DNA of 64,000 nt from a marine group bacterium Sva0996 bin134 (GTDB lineage: Bacteria > Actinomycetota > Acidimicrobiia > Acidimicrobiales > Bin134): assembly GCA_002239105.1 (NCBI GenBank), contig MPNQ01000016.1, forward strand, positions 1 to 64,000. Direction: 5' to 3'. Below are positions 33,527 through 42,684 of the stretch, in pieces. A program made the position numbers and the translations under genes. The notes under the pieces are model-generated. The model ran no database searches and was not told where the DNA came from. It worked only from the letters and a program-made list of their open reading frames with translations. How positions within the stretch are numbered: position 1 is the first letter of the stretch; each line of letters begins with the position of its first letter.

Positions 33527-34482
33527 ACCCACCGTCGAACAGCAGCCCCCGGCCGATCATCATCGACACCGACCCCGGCCAAGACGACGCCATTGCCATC
33601 CTGGCCGCATTGGCGTCCCCCGAACTAGAGGTTCTGGGCATCACCGCGGTGGCCGGCAACGTGCCCTTGGAGCTGACCGCCCGCAACGCCCTCATCCTGA
33701 TCGAGCTGGCCGCCCGCCCCGATGTGCCCGTGTTCGCCGGCTGCGACCGCCCGCTACGCCGAGACCTGGTTACCGCCGAGCACGTCCACGGCAAGACCGG
33801 GATCGACGGGGCCGACCTGCCTGAGCCCGCCACTGCCCTGCAATCCCAGCACGCGGTGGACTGGATGACCGAGACTCTGCTGGCCGCCGGGGGGCGGGAG
33901 ATCACCATCTGCCCGGTGGGGCCAATGACCAATGTGGCCACCATGCTGGAGGCCGCTCCCGAGACGGCAAGGCACATCCGGGAGATTGTCTGCATGGGCG
34001 GTGGGTTCTTCGGAGGGGGCAACACCACTCCCACTGCGGAGTTCAACGTCTTCGTCGACCCCGATGCCGCCCAAATCGTCCTCCATTGCGGTGCCCCGGT
34101 CACCATGCTCCCCATAGACGTCACCCACAAGGCGCTGATGACCGACACCTGGATCGACCAGGTGAGGGCGTTGGGCAACCGCACTGGGGCGGCCGCCGCC
34201 GGAATGCTGGAATTCTATGAGCGCTTCGACGTGGACAAGTACGGGACGACCGGCGGCCCCCTCCACGACCCCAACGTGATCGCCTTCCTGCTGCGCCCCG
34301 ACCTTTATGGGGGCCGCCACTGCAACGTGGAGGTGGACACTGGCTCTCCCCTCACCCTGGGGATGACCGTGGTGGACTGGTGGGACGTAACCGACCGGCC
34401 GGCCAACTGCAACTACATCACCGAAGTGGACTCCGACGGCTTCTACGCGCTCCTCCTCGAACTCCTGGCCCGTCTGCCCTAG
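33523..34482 (+). CDS. inosine-uridine preferring nucleoside hydrolase
   Basis: 319 aa. The calcium-binding IIDTDPGQDDAIAILAAL at the N-terminus, GVAGNVPLE-like strand (ITAVAGNVPLELTARNAL), VHGKTGIDGADLP, ICPVGPMTNVATML and a terminal HDPNVIAFLLRP are diagnostic. It hydrolyses the N-glycosidic bond of nucleosides for salvage. Translationally coupled to gatD. Its TAG overlaps the TAG of the convergent CoA transferase. Confidence 0.93.
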   Translation: MNPPSNSSPRPIIIDTDPGQDDAIAILAALASPELEVLGITAVAGNVPLELTARNALILIELAARPDVPVFAGCDRPLRRDLVTAEHVHGKTGIDGADLPEPATALQSQHAVDWMTETLLAAGGREITICPVGPMTNVATMLEAAPETARHIREIVCMGGGFFGGGNTTPTAEFNVFVDPDAAQIVLHCGAPVTMLPIDVTHKALMTDTWIDQVRALGNRTGAAAAGMLEFYERFDVDKYGTTGGPLHDPNVIAFLLRPDLYGGRHCNVEVDTGSPLTLGMTVVDWWDVTDRPANCNYITEVDSDGFYALLLELLARLP

Positions 34483-35651
34483 TCGGCGGGGACCACCAGA
34501 GCTTCGATCTCATCGGCGCTATAGCCCAGCTCGGCCAGGATTTCGCGGGTGTGGTGGCCGGGGTGGACAGGTCCGGTGCCCACTGCGGCAGGGGTGTCGG
34601 TGAACGTGAGCGGCAGCCGCAGCGCCGCCAACTCGCCGCCGTCGGGGTCGGGAACCAACGAGAACACGTTCAGATGTTCCACCTGGGGATCGTCGAACGC
34701 TTCGTCTACCGACAGCACCGGTCCGCACGGGCACCCCGCGGCGTTCAGCCGCTCCACCCACTCGGCGGTGGTGGCGGTGGCCAGGCGGCTTCCGATGATC
34801 CCGGCCAGCTCCTTCCGGTAAGCAGTACGGGTGTCGCGGTCTGTGAATCGGGGATCGGTCACCAGCTCGGGAGCACCCAGTGCTTCGGCAAACGTCTCCC
34901 ACCGGGCCATCGGGGCCACGTTTACGTGCCCATCGGCGGTGGCGAACATCCCCATCGGCACGACGGTGGGATGGTGGTTGCCCTCCTGCGGCGGAACCTC
35001 CCCGTCGGTAAGCCACCGCACGGCCTGGAAGTCCATGAAGTTGATGGCCGCCTCCAACAGCGACGTATGAACCCACTGTCCCCGCCCGGTGCGCTCCCGA
35101 GCCAACAGCGCAGCCAGCACCCCTTGGGTCATGAACGTGCCTGCCGCGGTGTCGGAGACGGCGATCCCCACCCGCCAAGGTCCGCTGCCAGCAGGGCCGG
35201 TCACGCTCATCAACCCGCTCAATCCCTGGGCTATCTGGTCCACCCCTGGGCGGCTGGCATACGGTCCTTCCTGGCCAAATCCCGAAATGCTGGCGTACAC
35301 CAATTTGGGATTGCGGGCTGACAGCACGTCGTAGCCGATGCCCAGCCGTTCTTTGACCGCGGGCCGAAAGTTCTCCACCACTACATCAGCCCCGTCGGCC
35401 AGCCGGTAAAAGGCCTCCCGAACTCGGTCGTCGGTCAAGTCCAGCCGCACCGACCGCTTATTGCGCTGGAGGTTGTTGTTGTCGGATCCGCCCAAATAGC
35501 GGCGATGCGGGTCGACAACGCAGATCACTTCGGCACCCATGTCTGCTAACTGGCGCGTACAGGTAGGGCCAGCCCTAGCCCTGGTCAGATCAATCACCCG
35601 CAAGCCCACCAGCGGACCGTTTCCTGGATTCGCGCGGTCGTACATCGACAT
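34479..35651 (-). CDS. family III CoA transferase (CaiB/BaiF)
   Basis: 390 aa. N-terminal GLRVIDLTRARAGPTCTRQL, VVENFRPAVKERLGIGYDVL, SISGFGQEGPYASRPGVDQI with the catalytic Asp of the R-P-G-V-D motif, then the small domain. Transfers CoA between acyl-CoA and an acid; substrates unknown. It is divergent from the enoyl-CoA hydratase gene by 17 bp, suggesting a shared regulatory region and a joint role in acyl-CoA catabolism. Confidence 0.92.
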   Translation of the reverse strand: MSMYDRANPGNGPLVGLRVIDLTRARAGPTCTRQLADMGAEVICVVDPHRRYLGGSDNNNLQRNKRSVRLDLTDDRVREAFYRLADGADVVVENFRPAVKERLGIGYDVLSARNPKLVYASISGFGQEGPYASRPGVDQIAQGLSGLMSVTGPAGSGPWRVGIAVSDTAAGTFMTQGVLAALLARERTGRGQWVHTSLLEAAINFMDFQAVRWLTDGEVPPQEGNHHPTVVPMGMFATADGHVNVAPMARWETFAEALGAPELVTDPRFTDRDTRTAYRKELAGIIGSRLATATTAEWVERLNAAGCPCGPVLSVDEAFDDPQVEHLNVFSLVPDPDGGELAALRLPLTFTDTPAAVGTGPVHPGHHTREILAELGYSADEIEALVVPAD

Positions 35652-35668
35652 CGTGCTACTACTAACCG

Positions 35669-36466
35669 ATGGCCAAGGACGTGGAAACCGGTACCGAAAA
35701 GCTGATCGCCGAGATCGAGGACGCGATCGGCCGCATCGTGTTCAACAATCCCGAACGGCACAACGCAATCACTACCGACATGTTCGCGGCGTTGGCCGCC
35801 GTTGTCGACGCCTACGAGGCAGACCCTGAAGTCCGAGTGGTGGTCATATCCGGCTCAGGCGGTCGCGCCTTCGCCTCTGGGGCTGACATCGGCAACTTGG
35901 ACTCTGCTCGGGGCCCGAGCCGCAACCCGTCGTCGGCTGATGCCAGCACCAGCCGGGGTCCGGCTGCGCTGGCCCGCCTGACCAAGCCGTTGATCGCTGC
36001 AGTGGACGGGTATTGCCTCGGAGGCGGGCTGTTGGTGGCCTTGCACGCCGACCTTCTCATTGCCACCGACCGGTCGCAATTCGGCATCCCTGCCGCCCGT
36101 CTCGGGGTGGGCTACCCCATTGAGGGAGTCGAGCAACTGGTGGGGCGCGTTGGCGATGCCAATGCCGCCCTCTTATTGATGACCGGGGGCCGATTCAGCG
36201 CCGAGGAGGCTGCGAGAATGGGGCTGGCCCACTCGGTGGTGCCCGCCAAACAGCTCGATGGCGAGGTCGACCGGCTGTGCGAACGCCTAGTGGCCAACGC
36301 CCCGCTCACCCTGCGGGCCGTCAAGTTGTCGATCGCCGCGGCGACCGGCCGGGGCGACCGACAGGACGCGCTAGAGGCGATTGCCGACTGCTGGGCCAGC
36401 GCCGACTTCGCCGAGGGCCGGGCTGCCTTCACTGAACACCGCGAACCCCATTTCCGGGGCTGTTGA
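35669..36466 (+). CDS. enoyl-CoA hydratase/isomerase family protein
   Basis: 265 aa crotonase fold. VFNNPERHNAIT, RVVVISGSGGRAFASGADIG (oxyanion-hole strand), KPLIAAVDGYCLGGGLLVAL and LGVGYPIEGVEQLV are visible. A low-complexity Ser/Arg loop (about 75-95) follows the first oxyanion loop. The second catalytic Glu seen in true hydratases is not obvious, so an isomerase or other crotonase activity is possible. Confidence 0.9.
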   Translation: MAKDVETGTEKLIAEIEDAIGRIVFNNPERHNAITTDMFAALAAVVDAYEADPEVRVVVISGSGGRAFASGADIGNLDSARGPSRNPSSADASTSRGPAALARLTKPLIAAVDGYCLGGGLLVALHADLLIATDRSQFGIPAARLGVGYPIEGVEQLVGRVGDANAALLLMTGGRFSAEEAARMGLAHSVVPAKQLDGEVDRLCERLVANAPLTLRAVKLSIAAATGRGDRQDALEAIADCWASADFAEGRAAFTEHREPHFRGC

Positions 36467-36490
36467 GAATAAAATCAACCGAACACAGCT

Positions 36491-37126
36491 ATGTCCACGG
36501 TTGCCGCCTTCTTCGTCTTTCTGCTAATCATGTTGGGGTTGGCCACCTTGGCCATCATCTTGGACTGGATGGGCAAGCCCATCCGCCGCACGTTTCGCCC
36601 CCGCACCACCGGCACGCCGGGATGGCTCATGGTCAACGCCCCCCTCCCTTCGAAGAACCCGGCCTCAAGCTCTGTTGAGAACCACGAGAGCCAACCCGGA
36701 GAATTCTCCACCCAAGCACCCGTGATCGAACAGCCAGAGAACCCCTCTTCCCCTGCCGGCGACCAGCCAGGCGAGTATCCCGCCCTCAATCCTGCTCCTG
36801 AGCAAGGGGAACAGCCTTCTTCGGGGCCATGGCAGGCGGGCGATTCCATTTTCAAGCTCACTCCCAAAGGAACGCCGCCGTCGATCACCGCGGTGCGCCG
36901 CCGCTACTGGAAGAACCTGTCCGAGCGCCGATCCTCGGTGGTGTTCGGCGAGGACAACCGGGCTCTGATGGCTATCGGACAGGCCCCCCAGCGCTTCAAT
37001 CCCCGTAGCGGCACCATGGAGGAGTTGAGCCTGCCCGAGCCCATGTTGTGCCATTGCTGGGTCACCAAGCGCAGGCCCACCCCTATATGGGGCGACAAGG
37101 GCCTCGACCCCTTTGCCGGGCCATGA
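36491..37126 (+). CDS. single-pass membrane protein of unknown function
   Basis: 211 aa. One N-terminal helix (VAAFFVFLLIMLGLATLAIILD) is followed by a basic stretch, a long Pro/Glu/Ser-rich linker (about 55-110) and a globular end with VRRRYWKNLSERRSSVVFGEDN and FNPRSGTMEELSLPEPMLCH. No family recognised. It overlaps the next gene by 4 bp, so they are probably one unit. Confidence 0.65.
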   Translation: MSTVAAFFVFLLIMLGLATLAIILDWMGKPIRRTFRPRTTGTPGWLMVNAPLPSKNPASSSVENHESQPGEFSTQAPVIEQPENPSSPAGDQPGEYPALNPAPEQGEQPSSGPWQAGDSIFKLTPKGTPPSITAVRRRYWKNLSERRSSVVFGEDNRALMAIGQAPQRFNPRSGTMEELSLPEPMLCHCWVTKRRPTPIWGDKGLDPFAGP

Positions 37127-37581
37127 CGACCGACCCCACGCTCAGCGACCGGTTTGCCGATGGGGCCGAGACTGTCGTGCACGGAGGGCGCGATGTCCGC
37201 CCGCTTTTGCGGTTGGCTGTGTCTGAGGGAACCAGGGTGCGGGTGGAGCGAACCGGCGCCCGGCCCGACCGGCGCCAAGCCCTCAAGCTGGCCGCGGTAA
37301 ACGGCCTCCTCGAAGCCAATGAAGCCACATCCGAGATCGTCTCGCTATGGTCCGACACCAGCCCGGCGGAGGTAGAGCTGATCGTGCTCGGGGCTCAGAC
37401 CCGGCGCTTAGAGGTGTGGAATGCCTGGGATCTGGGAGGACTCGAAACAGCCTGGCTGGGCAACGCCGGCATGATCGTCGAACCGAGGGAACGATATCTG
37501 GCCTTGCATTGCAGCGACGGCCTCGGCCCACCAAACTTCACCGATCTCCAAATTCATCTGTCAGTAGCCCAGCCCGGTTAG
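37123..37581 (+). CDS. hypothetical protein
   Basis: 152 aa from ATG 37123, overlapping the membrane-protein gene. LLRLAVSEGTRVRVERTGAR, then ALKLAAVNGLLEANEATSEI, a central VELIVLGAQTRRLEVWNAWD and a final CSDGLGPPNFTDLQIHLSV. Mixed alpha/beta with no signal peptide. Not recognised; coupling suggests it works with the membrane protein. Confidence 0.6.
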   Translation: MTTDPTLSDRFADGAETVVHGGRDVRPLLRLAVSEGTRVRVERTGARPDRRQALKLAAVNGLLEANEATSEIVSLWSDTSPAEVELIVLGAQTRRLEVWNAWDLGGLETAWLGNAGMIVEPRERYLALHCSDGLGPPNFTDLQIHLSVAQPG

Positions 37582-37599
37582 AACGCGGCAAGCTTGGGT

Positions 37600-38856
37600 A
37601 TGGCCATATCGCTGGACGAGCTCTCCGCCGACACCTCCTTTACCCAGAACGTCAAAGGCCAGGTGACGTTTCTGCCCGAACCCGAGCGGGCCGACCGTTG
37701 GACGCCGATGGTCTCGGTGGACGACCACATAGTGGAGCCCCCCGGAGCCTTTGCCGATCGATTCCCCGCCAAGTACGCGGACGACGCCCCCCGGGTAGTC
37801 GCCCTCGATGACGGGTCTGAGGCCTGGCTGTACGCCGGGCACTCGCTTCCCAACGTGGGATTCAACGCGGTGGTCGGCCGGCCGGTCAGCGAGTACAGCT
37901 TCGACCCCACCCGCTTCGAGGACATGCGCCGGGGCTCATGGGACATTGACGCCCGTATCGCCGACATGGACCTCAACGGGGTCTACGCCTCGCTGTGCTT
38001 CCCGTCGTTTCTGCCCGGCTTCTGCGGCCAGCGGTTCCAGCAACTGACCGACGATCCCGACCTGGCCCTGGCCGCGGTGCGGGCTTGGAACGACTGGAAC
38101 ATCGAGGAGTGGTCCGGTGCCCATCCCGACCGCATGATTCCGTGTCAGATCACCTACTTCCTCGACCCCGAAGTGGGCGCGGCCGAGGTGTACCGCAACG
38201 CCGAGCGGGGCTACCGGGCCATCAGCTTCTCCGAGGCCCCCCATTCTTTGGGATTCCCCACGCTGCACTCGGGCTACTGGGATCCGATCATGGCTGCCTG
38301 CGAGGAGACCGAGACGGTGGTATGCCTGCATGTCGGCTCGTCGGGCACCTCCCCGGCCACCGCTCCCGACGCACCTTCCGACACGGTGGGGGTGCTGTTC
38401 TTCGGCTACGCCATGTTCGCCGCGGTGGACTGGCTCTACTCCAAGATCCCGGTGCGCTTCCCCAACATCAAGATCGCCCTCAGCGAGGGAGGCACCGGGT
38501 GGGTGGCCGGACTGCTCGACCGATTGGAGCACGTCCGCAAGTACGACTCCATGTACGGCACCTGGAACGACATAGAGCTGTCTCCGGCCGACACGCTGCG
38601 CCGCAACTTCTGGTTCTGCGCCATCGACGACCCCTCCGCCTATGACCACCGCCATTACATCGGGGTGGAGAACCTGATGGTGGAATCCGACTATCCCCAC
38701 GCCGACTCCAGCTGGCCCGACACCCAAGAACTGCTCCGTCAGCAGCTCGCCGGCATCCCCGCCGACGAAACCGCTCGCATCTGCTGGGCCAACGCCAGCG
38801 ATCTATTCCGCCATCCAGTCCCCGACTCGGTAATCACCGACCCCAACAGCTTCTAG
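37600..38856 (+). CDS. amidohydrolase family 2 (TIM-barrel metal-dependent hydrolase)
   Basis: 418 aa from ATG 37600. The metal-binding VSVDDHIVEPPGAF, then IADMDLNGVYASLCFPSF, WNDWNIEEWSGAHPDRM, CLHVGSSG, ALSEGGTGWVAGLLDRLEHV and SDYPHADSSWPD fit the PF04909 family (decarboxylases and hydrolases of aromatic and keto acids). The substrate cannot be told. It sits 8 bp ahead of an acyl-CoA ligase, and a second member of this family lies at 50757. Confidence 0.9.
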   Translation: MAISLDELSADTSFTQNVKGQVTFLPEPERADRWTPMVSVDDHIVEPPGAFADRFPAKYADDAPRVVALDDGSEAWLYAGHSLPNVGFNAVVGRPVSEYSFDPTRFEDMRRGSWDIDARIADMDLNGVYASLCFPSFLPGFCGQRFQQLTDDPDLALAAVRAWNDWNIEEWSGAHPDRMIPCQITYFLDPEVGAAEVYRNAERGYRAISFSEAPHSLGFPTLHSGYWDPIMAACEETETVVCLHVGSSGTSPATAPDAPSDTVGVLFFGYAMFAAVDWLYSKIPVRFPNIKIALSEGGTGWVAGLLDRLEHVRKYDSMYGTWNDIELSPADTLRRNFWFCAIDDPSAYDHRHYIGVENLMVESDYPHADSSWPDTQELLRQQLAGIPADETARICWANASDLFRHPVPDSVITDPNSF

Positions 38857-38864
38857 CACCACCA

Positions 38865-40562
38865 GTGTCTGATCCCTTGGCGCCCATCGCCGCTAACTCC
38901 GAGGTAGCTGCTGCTTATGTGGCTGCGGGATGGTGGGGGCACGAGACTCCCACCGACCTGATTCGCGGCAATGCGGCCGAGCGACCCGACGACACTGCCT
39001 ATGTCACGTGGAGCCGCGCGAAAGGTGAGGGCGAGGATGTGAAGGGGTGCATCGACCGGACCACTTGGGCGGGCTATGACCGGTTGTCTGATCGGGTGGC
39101 TGCCGCGCTGTTGGCTGCGGGACTGGATCGGGGCGACCGGGCGGCGGTGATCCTGCCCGATGGGGCCGCCGTCCACGCTGCGCTAACCGGGGCCGATAAG
39201 GCCGGTGTGGTGGTAATGGGGATCGGCCATCGGGCCGGGACGGCGGAGATTGCCCATTTGGTAGAGAAATCCGGGGCCCGGGCCGTCATCACCGGAGCAG
39301 AGCACCGGGGACGCCCAGCAGACGACGCGGTGGCCGAATTGCGGCGCACCCTGCCCGGCCTTGAACATCACATCACTGTCGACGGTCCGGGCCAGGGTGC
39401 GGCTATCGCTCTCGACGGCGATCCGGCTCCACTGCCAGAGTCAGTCTCCGGATTCGCCGAGGATGTCGAAGAGCGTCGCCTGGGAGCCTCGGAGCTCTGC
39501 CTGCTCAACTCCACCTCGGGCACCACTGGGCTGCCCAAGTGTGTGATGCAGACCCACAATCGCTGGTTCTACTTCCACCAGAAGGCAGTGGAGTACAGCG
39601 GCCTCGGCTCTGACGAGGTGTTCTGCGTGCCGGTGCCGGCTCCGTTCGGGTTCGGTCTGTGGACCGCCCACTACACGCCCACCATCTTGGGAGTTCCCAC
39701 CGTGGTGATGGCCGACTTCGACGCCGATGCCCTGATCCGGCTCATCGAGGCCGAGCGGGTGACCGTGCTGTGCGCGGTCACCACCCAGTTCATCATGATG
39801 CTCAATTCCCCGGTGTTCGACGACCACGACCTGTCGTCGCTGCGGGTGATGTTTACTGGCGGCGAGGCCATTCCCTATCAGCGGGCCTCCGAGTTCGAGG
39901 ACCGCACCGGCTGCACCGTGTTGAATTTCTACGGCTCCAATGAGACAGGGATGCTGAGCGGCACCCGCCTCAGCGATCCCCCTTCAGCCCGGTTGCGTTC
40001 CGGCGGGCAGTGCGAGCCGGAGATGGACTGCCGGCTCTACGACCCCGACGACGGCACGCGGCTTCCCGATTTGCGGGGACGGGGTCAGCCCGCCTGTCGG
40101 GGGCCGGCCACCGCGCTGGGCTACTACGACGACGATAGGGCCAACGCCGAGCTGTTGACCGAGGACGGCTGGATGTTGATGGGCGACATCGTGGAGATCG
40201 ACGACAATGGCTACTTGCGGGTGGTGGGGCGGACCTCAGACTTCATCATCCGGGGAGGCAAGAACATCAGTGCCCCCGCAGTGGAGGACGAGGTGATGAC
40301 CCACCCGGCGGTGGCCATGGTGGCTGCGGTGGCCGCCCCCGACCCGGTGTTCGGTGAACGGGTGGCCGCCTACGTAGAACTGGTGCCCGGTTGCAGCCTG
40401 GACTTGGACGAACTCAGAGAGCATCTGGCTGGCCGCGGCGTGTCCCGAGAGTGGTGGCCCGAGCACCTGTTTGTTGTCGATGCACTGCCCCGGTCTTCAG
40501 GAGGCAAAGTGGCCAAGGGCCAGCTTAAAAAGGACGCTGTTGATCGGGTGGGCGCCAGCTAG
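38865..40562 (+). CDS. AMP-dependent acyl-CoA synthetase/ligase
   Basis: 565 aa from GTG 38865. The adenylation motifs are LNSTSGTTGLPKC (P-loop), FYGSNETG, GDIVEIDDNGYLRVVGR, GGKNISAPAVEDEV, and the C-terminal catalytic Lys in SSGGKVAKG. It activates a carboxylic acid with ATP to the acyl-AMP and then acyl-CoA; chain type unknown. Next to the amidohydrolase it probably feeds its product into CoA-based catabolism. The TAG overlaps the stop of the convergent gene. Confidence 0.92.
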   Translation: MSDPLAPIAANSEVAAAYVAAGWWGHETPTDLIRGNAAERPDDTAYVTWSRAKGEGEDVKGCIDRTTWAGYDRLSDRVAAALLAAGLDRGDRAAVILPDGAAVHAALTGADKAGVVVMGIGHRAGTAEIAHLVEKSGARAVITGAEHRGRPADDAVAELRRTLPGLEHHITVDGPGQGAAIALDGDPAPLPESVSGFAEDVEERRLGASELCLLNSTSGTTGLPKCVMQTHNRWFYFHQKAVEYSGLGSDEVFCVPVPAPFGFGLWTAHYTPTILGVPTVVMADFDADALIRLIEAERVTVLCAVTTQFIMMLNSPVFDDHDLSSLRVMFTGGEAIPYQRASEFEDRTGCTVLNFYGSNETGMLSGTRLSDPPSARLRSGGQCEPEMDCRLYDPDDGTRLPDLRGRGQPACRGPATALGYYDDDRANAELLTEDGWMLMGDIVEIDDNGYLRVVGRTSDFIIRGGKNISAPAVEDEVMTHPAVAMVAAVAAPDPVFGERVAAYVELVPGCSLDLDELREHLAGRGVSREWWPEHLFVVDALPRSSGGKVAKGQLKKDAVDRVGAS

Positions 40563-41041
40563 CGCTGGGTCAGAATTATTGCCTGCCAGCGCCCCTTGAG
40601 CGGGAACTCAACGAGCCGCGCCATGGCATCAACCAAGAACTCCAGAGCAACCTTCGGATCTTGGCCCTCGGGCAGCTCATAGACCAGGCCCCTCTTGATG
40701 TGGTCCTGACGCCGGTTCCAACCCTCGGGCTCGGTCACCCCCTGTTCCTCCAGGAGCTTGGAGGCATGCCGTCCGCCGGCGTGCTGCAAGCCCACCGAGG
40801 CGGGCTGCCACTTGTCCCGGTAGAGGTGGCCCGGCACCCATGTTCCCAACGGGATAGCCGGCCCCTTGGCGGTGAACAGCTTGAACAGAGGTGACTCGGG
40901 GGGACGGTCCTCGTCGGCCACTACCGGCTGTACGTTCATCCATCCCGACCCGTCGCCCCTGGCGGCCAGGGTCAGCATCTCATGGACCACTTCTTCCAGA
41001 TCCAACCGCTCGAATCTGATGGGCTTCCTATCGAGCGCCAT
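40559..41041 (-). CDS. conserved hypothetical protein
   Basis: 160 aa from ATG 41041. DRKPIRFERLDLEEVVHEML, WMNVQPVVADEDRPPESPLF, GPAIPLGTWVPGHLYRDKWQ and KGRWQAIILTQR are its recognisable stretches; no catalytic motif seen. Soluble. It lies 42 bp downstream of the SnoaL-like gene on the same strand, so the three minus-strand genes to 42599 may be one operon. Confidence 0.65.
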   Translation of the reverse strand: MALDRKPIRFERLDLEEVVHEMLTLAARGDGSGWMNVQPVVADEDRPPESPLFKLFTAKGPAIPLGTWVPGHLYRDKWQPASVGLQHAGGRHASKLLEEQGVTEPEGWNRRQDHIKRGLVYELPEGQDPKVALEFLVDAMARLVEFPLKGRWQAIILTQR

Positions 41042-41083
41042 CGTCGCTGCCCCGATGGGCCTCCAAAGTGGCCACAACCGAGT

Positions 41084-41653
41084 TCACTTCCGAGACTCCC
41101 CCATCAAACCCTCTCTTGTGTAGGTGATATCGGAATGGTCCCGGTAGCCGATGGTGAAGTCGTCGTCGTAGGCAAACGAGTGGTGCAGGGTGAGGGTGTA
41201 GCGCCACTCGAAGGCGCAGATGCGGGTGGCGATCAGCCAGGGGCCGCCGTCGCGCCGCTCAAACCGGTCCACATAGCGGAGTCCCATGCGCATGTCGGAG
41301 CCCGGCCCCTCTTCGGTGGGGTGCACAACGTGGTGGGCGTTGCAGTAGGTCTCCACGAAAGCCACGTCCCCCTCCAGTTGGATGCGGGACTGGCCCAAGA
41401 GGTGCTGGGTGTAGTCGAAGGCTGTGAGCACCTCCAGCACCCAGTCGGCGAACTCCACCGGGCTGCCGCGGAAATTGTTGTGGTCGTCGAAGCCATCGGG
41501 GTGATAGCCGGAGATGATCAACTCCTTGTCGAGCCGGTCGGTGCCCCGGGCCACCCGATGGATGGTGTCGGTGATCTCGTCTTTGTCAAACAGCGCCTGA
41601 AGTCGGGGATCTAGGTCAGCCCCTGATTGATCAACCCCAGATTGATCAGCCAC
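41084..41653 (-). CDS. SnoaL-like (NTF2-fold) protein
   Basis: 189 aa. LQALFDKDEITDTIHRVARG, DRLDKELIISGYHPDGFDDH, a central Y-x-Q-H-L-L-G and the terminal RYVDRFERRDGG...WLIATR are typical of the SnoaL_4 branch. Members include cyclases, dehydratases and ring-hydroxylating dioxygenase beta-like subunits; the activity here is unknown. It overlaps the bicupin gene by 8 bp. Confidence 0.82.
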   Translation of the reverse strand: MADQSGVDQSGADLDPRLQALFDKDEITDTIHRVARGTDRLDKELIISGYHPDGFDDHNNFRGSPVEFADWVLEVLTAFDYTQHLLGQSRIQLEGDVAFVETYCNAHHVVHPTEEGPGSDMRMGLRYVDRFERRDGGPWLIATRICAFEWRYTLTLHHSFAYDDDFTIGYRDHSDITYTREGLMGESRK

Positions 41654-42599
41654 TGCCTACCCCTATCATCACCGCCGACAGGGTGAACGGTCCGTCGCCG
41701 GTATTCCGCCAGGCATGATCGGTGCCCCGCTGGATAACGCAGTCGCCGGCGATGAGGTGTACCGGCGGCTGGCCGGGGAGCTCCAAATCCACCGTGCCCT
41801 CGACGATTCGCACGAAATCGATGGTGGGAGTCTGGTGCATCATGGCTGCCCGGTCGGCCATCGCCGCCGGAATGGTCACGTGCTTCCAGGTGATACCCCC
41901 GCCGGGCGGGTTGAGCTGCATCTCCGACACCGGGGAGTCACCGCCCTGAAGCTCGCTGGCCACCGGGGCGAGGGTGTGCCAAAGCTCGGCGGTAACCAGC
42001 CCGCCCTCTGATTGGGTGGCGGTGCCGGGCGGGCCGTCGGCGCACACCCCGTCACCGTCGGTAACGATTCGGCGAGGGCCCACGGTGCCGGTAGACGCCC
42101 CGGCGAATCCGGGATCGGTGCCTTCGGTGGCGGCCAGCATGGTGGCGCTGAACACGCAGGGCTCGTCGCCGATGACAATCCACCGATGCCATGTGCCCCG
42201 CTGGATCACGCAGTCGCCCGCTTCGAGCTCCACCCAATGGTCGTTCAGCTCCAAGCGGATCTGGCCCGAGATGATCTCGATGAAGTCGATGGTGGGGGTG
42301 GCGTGAAAGCCGACCCGGTCTTGGTCGAACCGGGGGTCGTCGAGCGGGCCGATCGCCTTTCCTCCCGAGGGCTTGAGCGAAAAGAACCGCCACGAAATCC
42401 CGCCGGGCGGGGGGACGAAGTCCTTACGGTCGGCCGGCTCGTCCCCGCCGTCATCCACGGTGGCGGGATGCTGTCCGATGTACCACATAATGGCCGTGCT
42501 CCGTCCCAAGAAGCTCGACTCGGCCTGTCCGTCGGAGATGATCACCGGTGCTCCCGATGCGTCGTGACCGGTTACGATTCGCCGTCTTGTGAATGCCAT
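41646..42599 (-). CDS. bicupin domain protein
   Basis: 317 aa from ATG 42599. Two cupin repeats are visible, each with a TPTIDF segment followed by a LELNDHWVELEAGDCVIQRG- or LELPGQPPVHLIAGDCVIQR-type barrel, ending GTWHRW or GTDHAWRN. Internal duplication is obvious from sequence. Usually Fe/Mn-binding oxygenase- or isomerase-like, or purely binding. It overlaps the SnoaL-like gene and is divergent from the ETF gene. Confidence 0.85.
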   Translation of the reverse strand: MAFTRRRIVTGHDASGAPVIISDGQAESSFLGRSTAIMWYIGQHPATVDDGGDEPADRKDFVPPPGGISWRFFSLKPSGGKAIGPLDDPRFDQDRVGFHATPTIDFIEIISGQIRLELNDHWVELEAGDCVIQRGTWHRWIVIGDEPCVFSATMLAATEGTDPGFAGASTGTVGPRRIVTDGDGVCADGPPGTATQSEGGLVTAELWHTLAPVASELQGGDSPVSEMQLNPPGGGITWKHVTIPAAMADRAAMMHQTPTIDFVRIVEGTVDLELPGQPPVHLIAGDCVIQRGTDHAWRNTGDGPFTLSAVMIGVGSG

Positions 42600-42684
42600 C
42601 CGGCAACCGTAGCGGCCCGCAGCAACCCCGGTGCACGCCGCCCAATCCAAGAATCCTGATGCCTAGTAGGTAGCCTCGAAGCAG

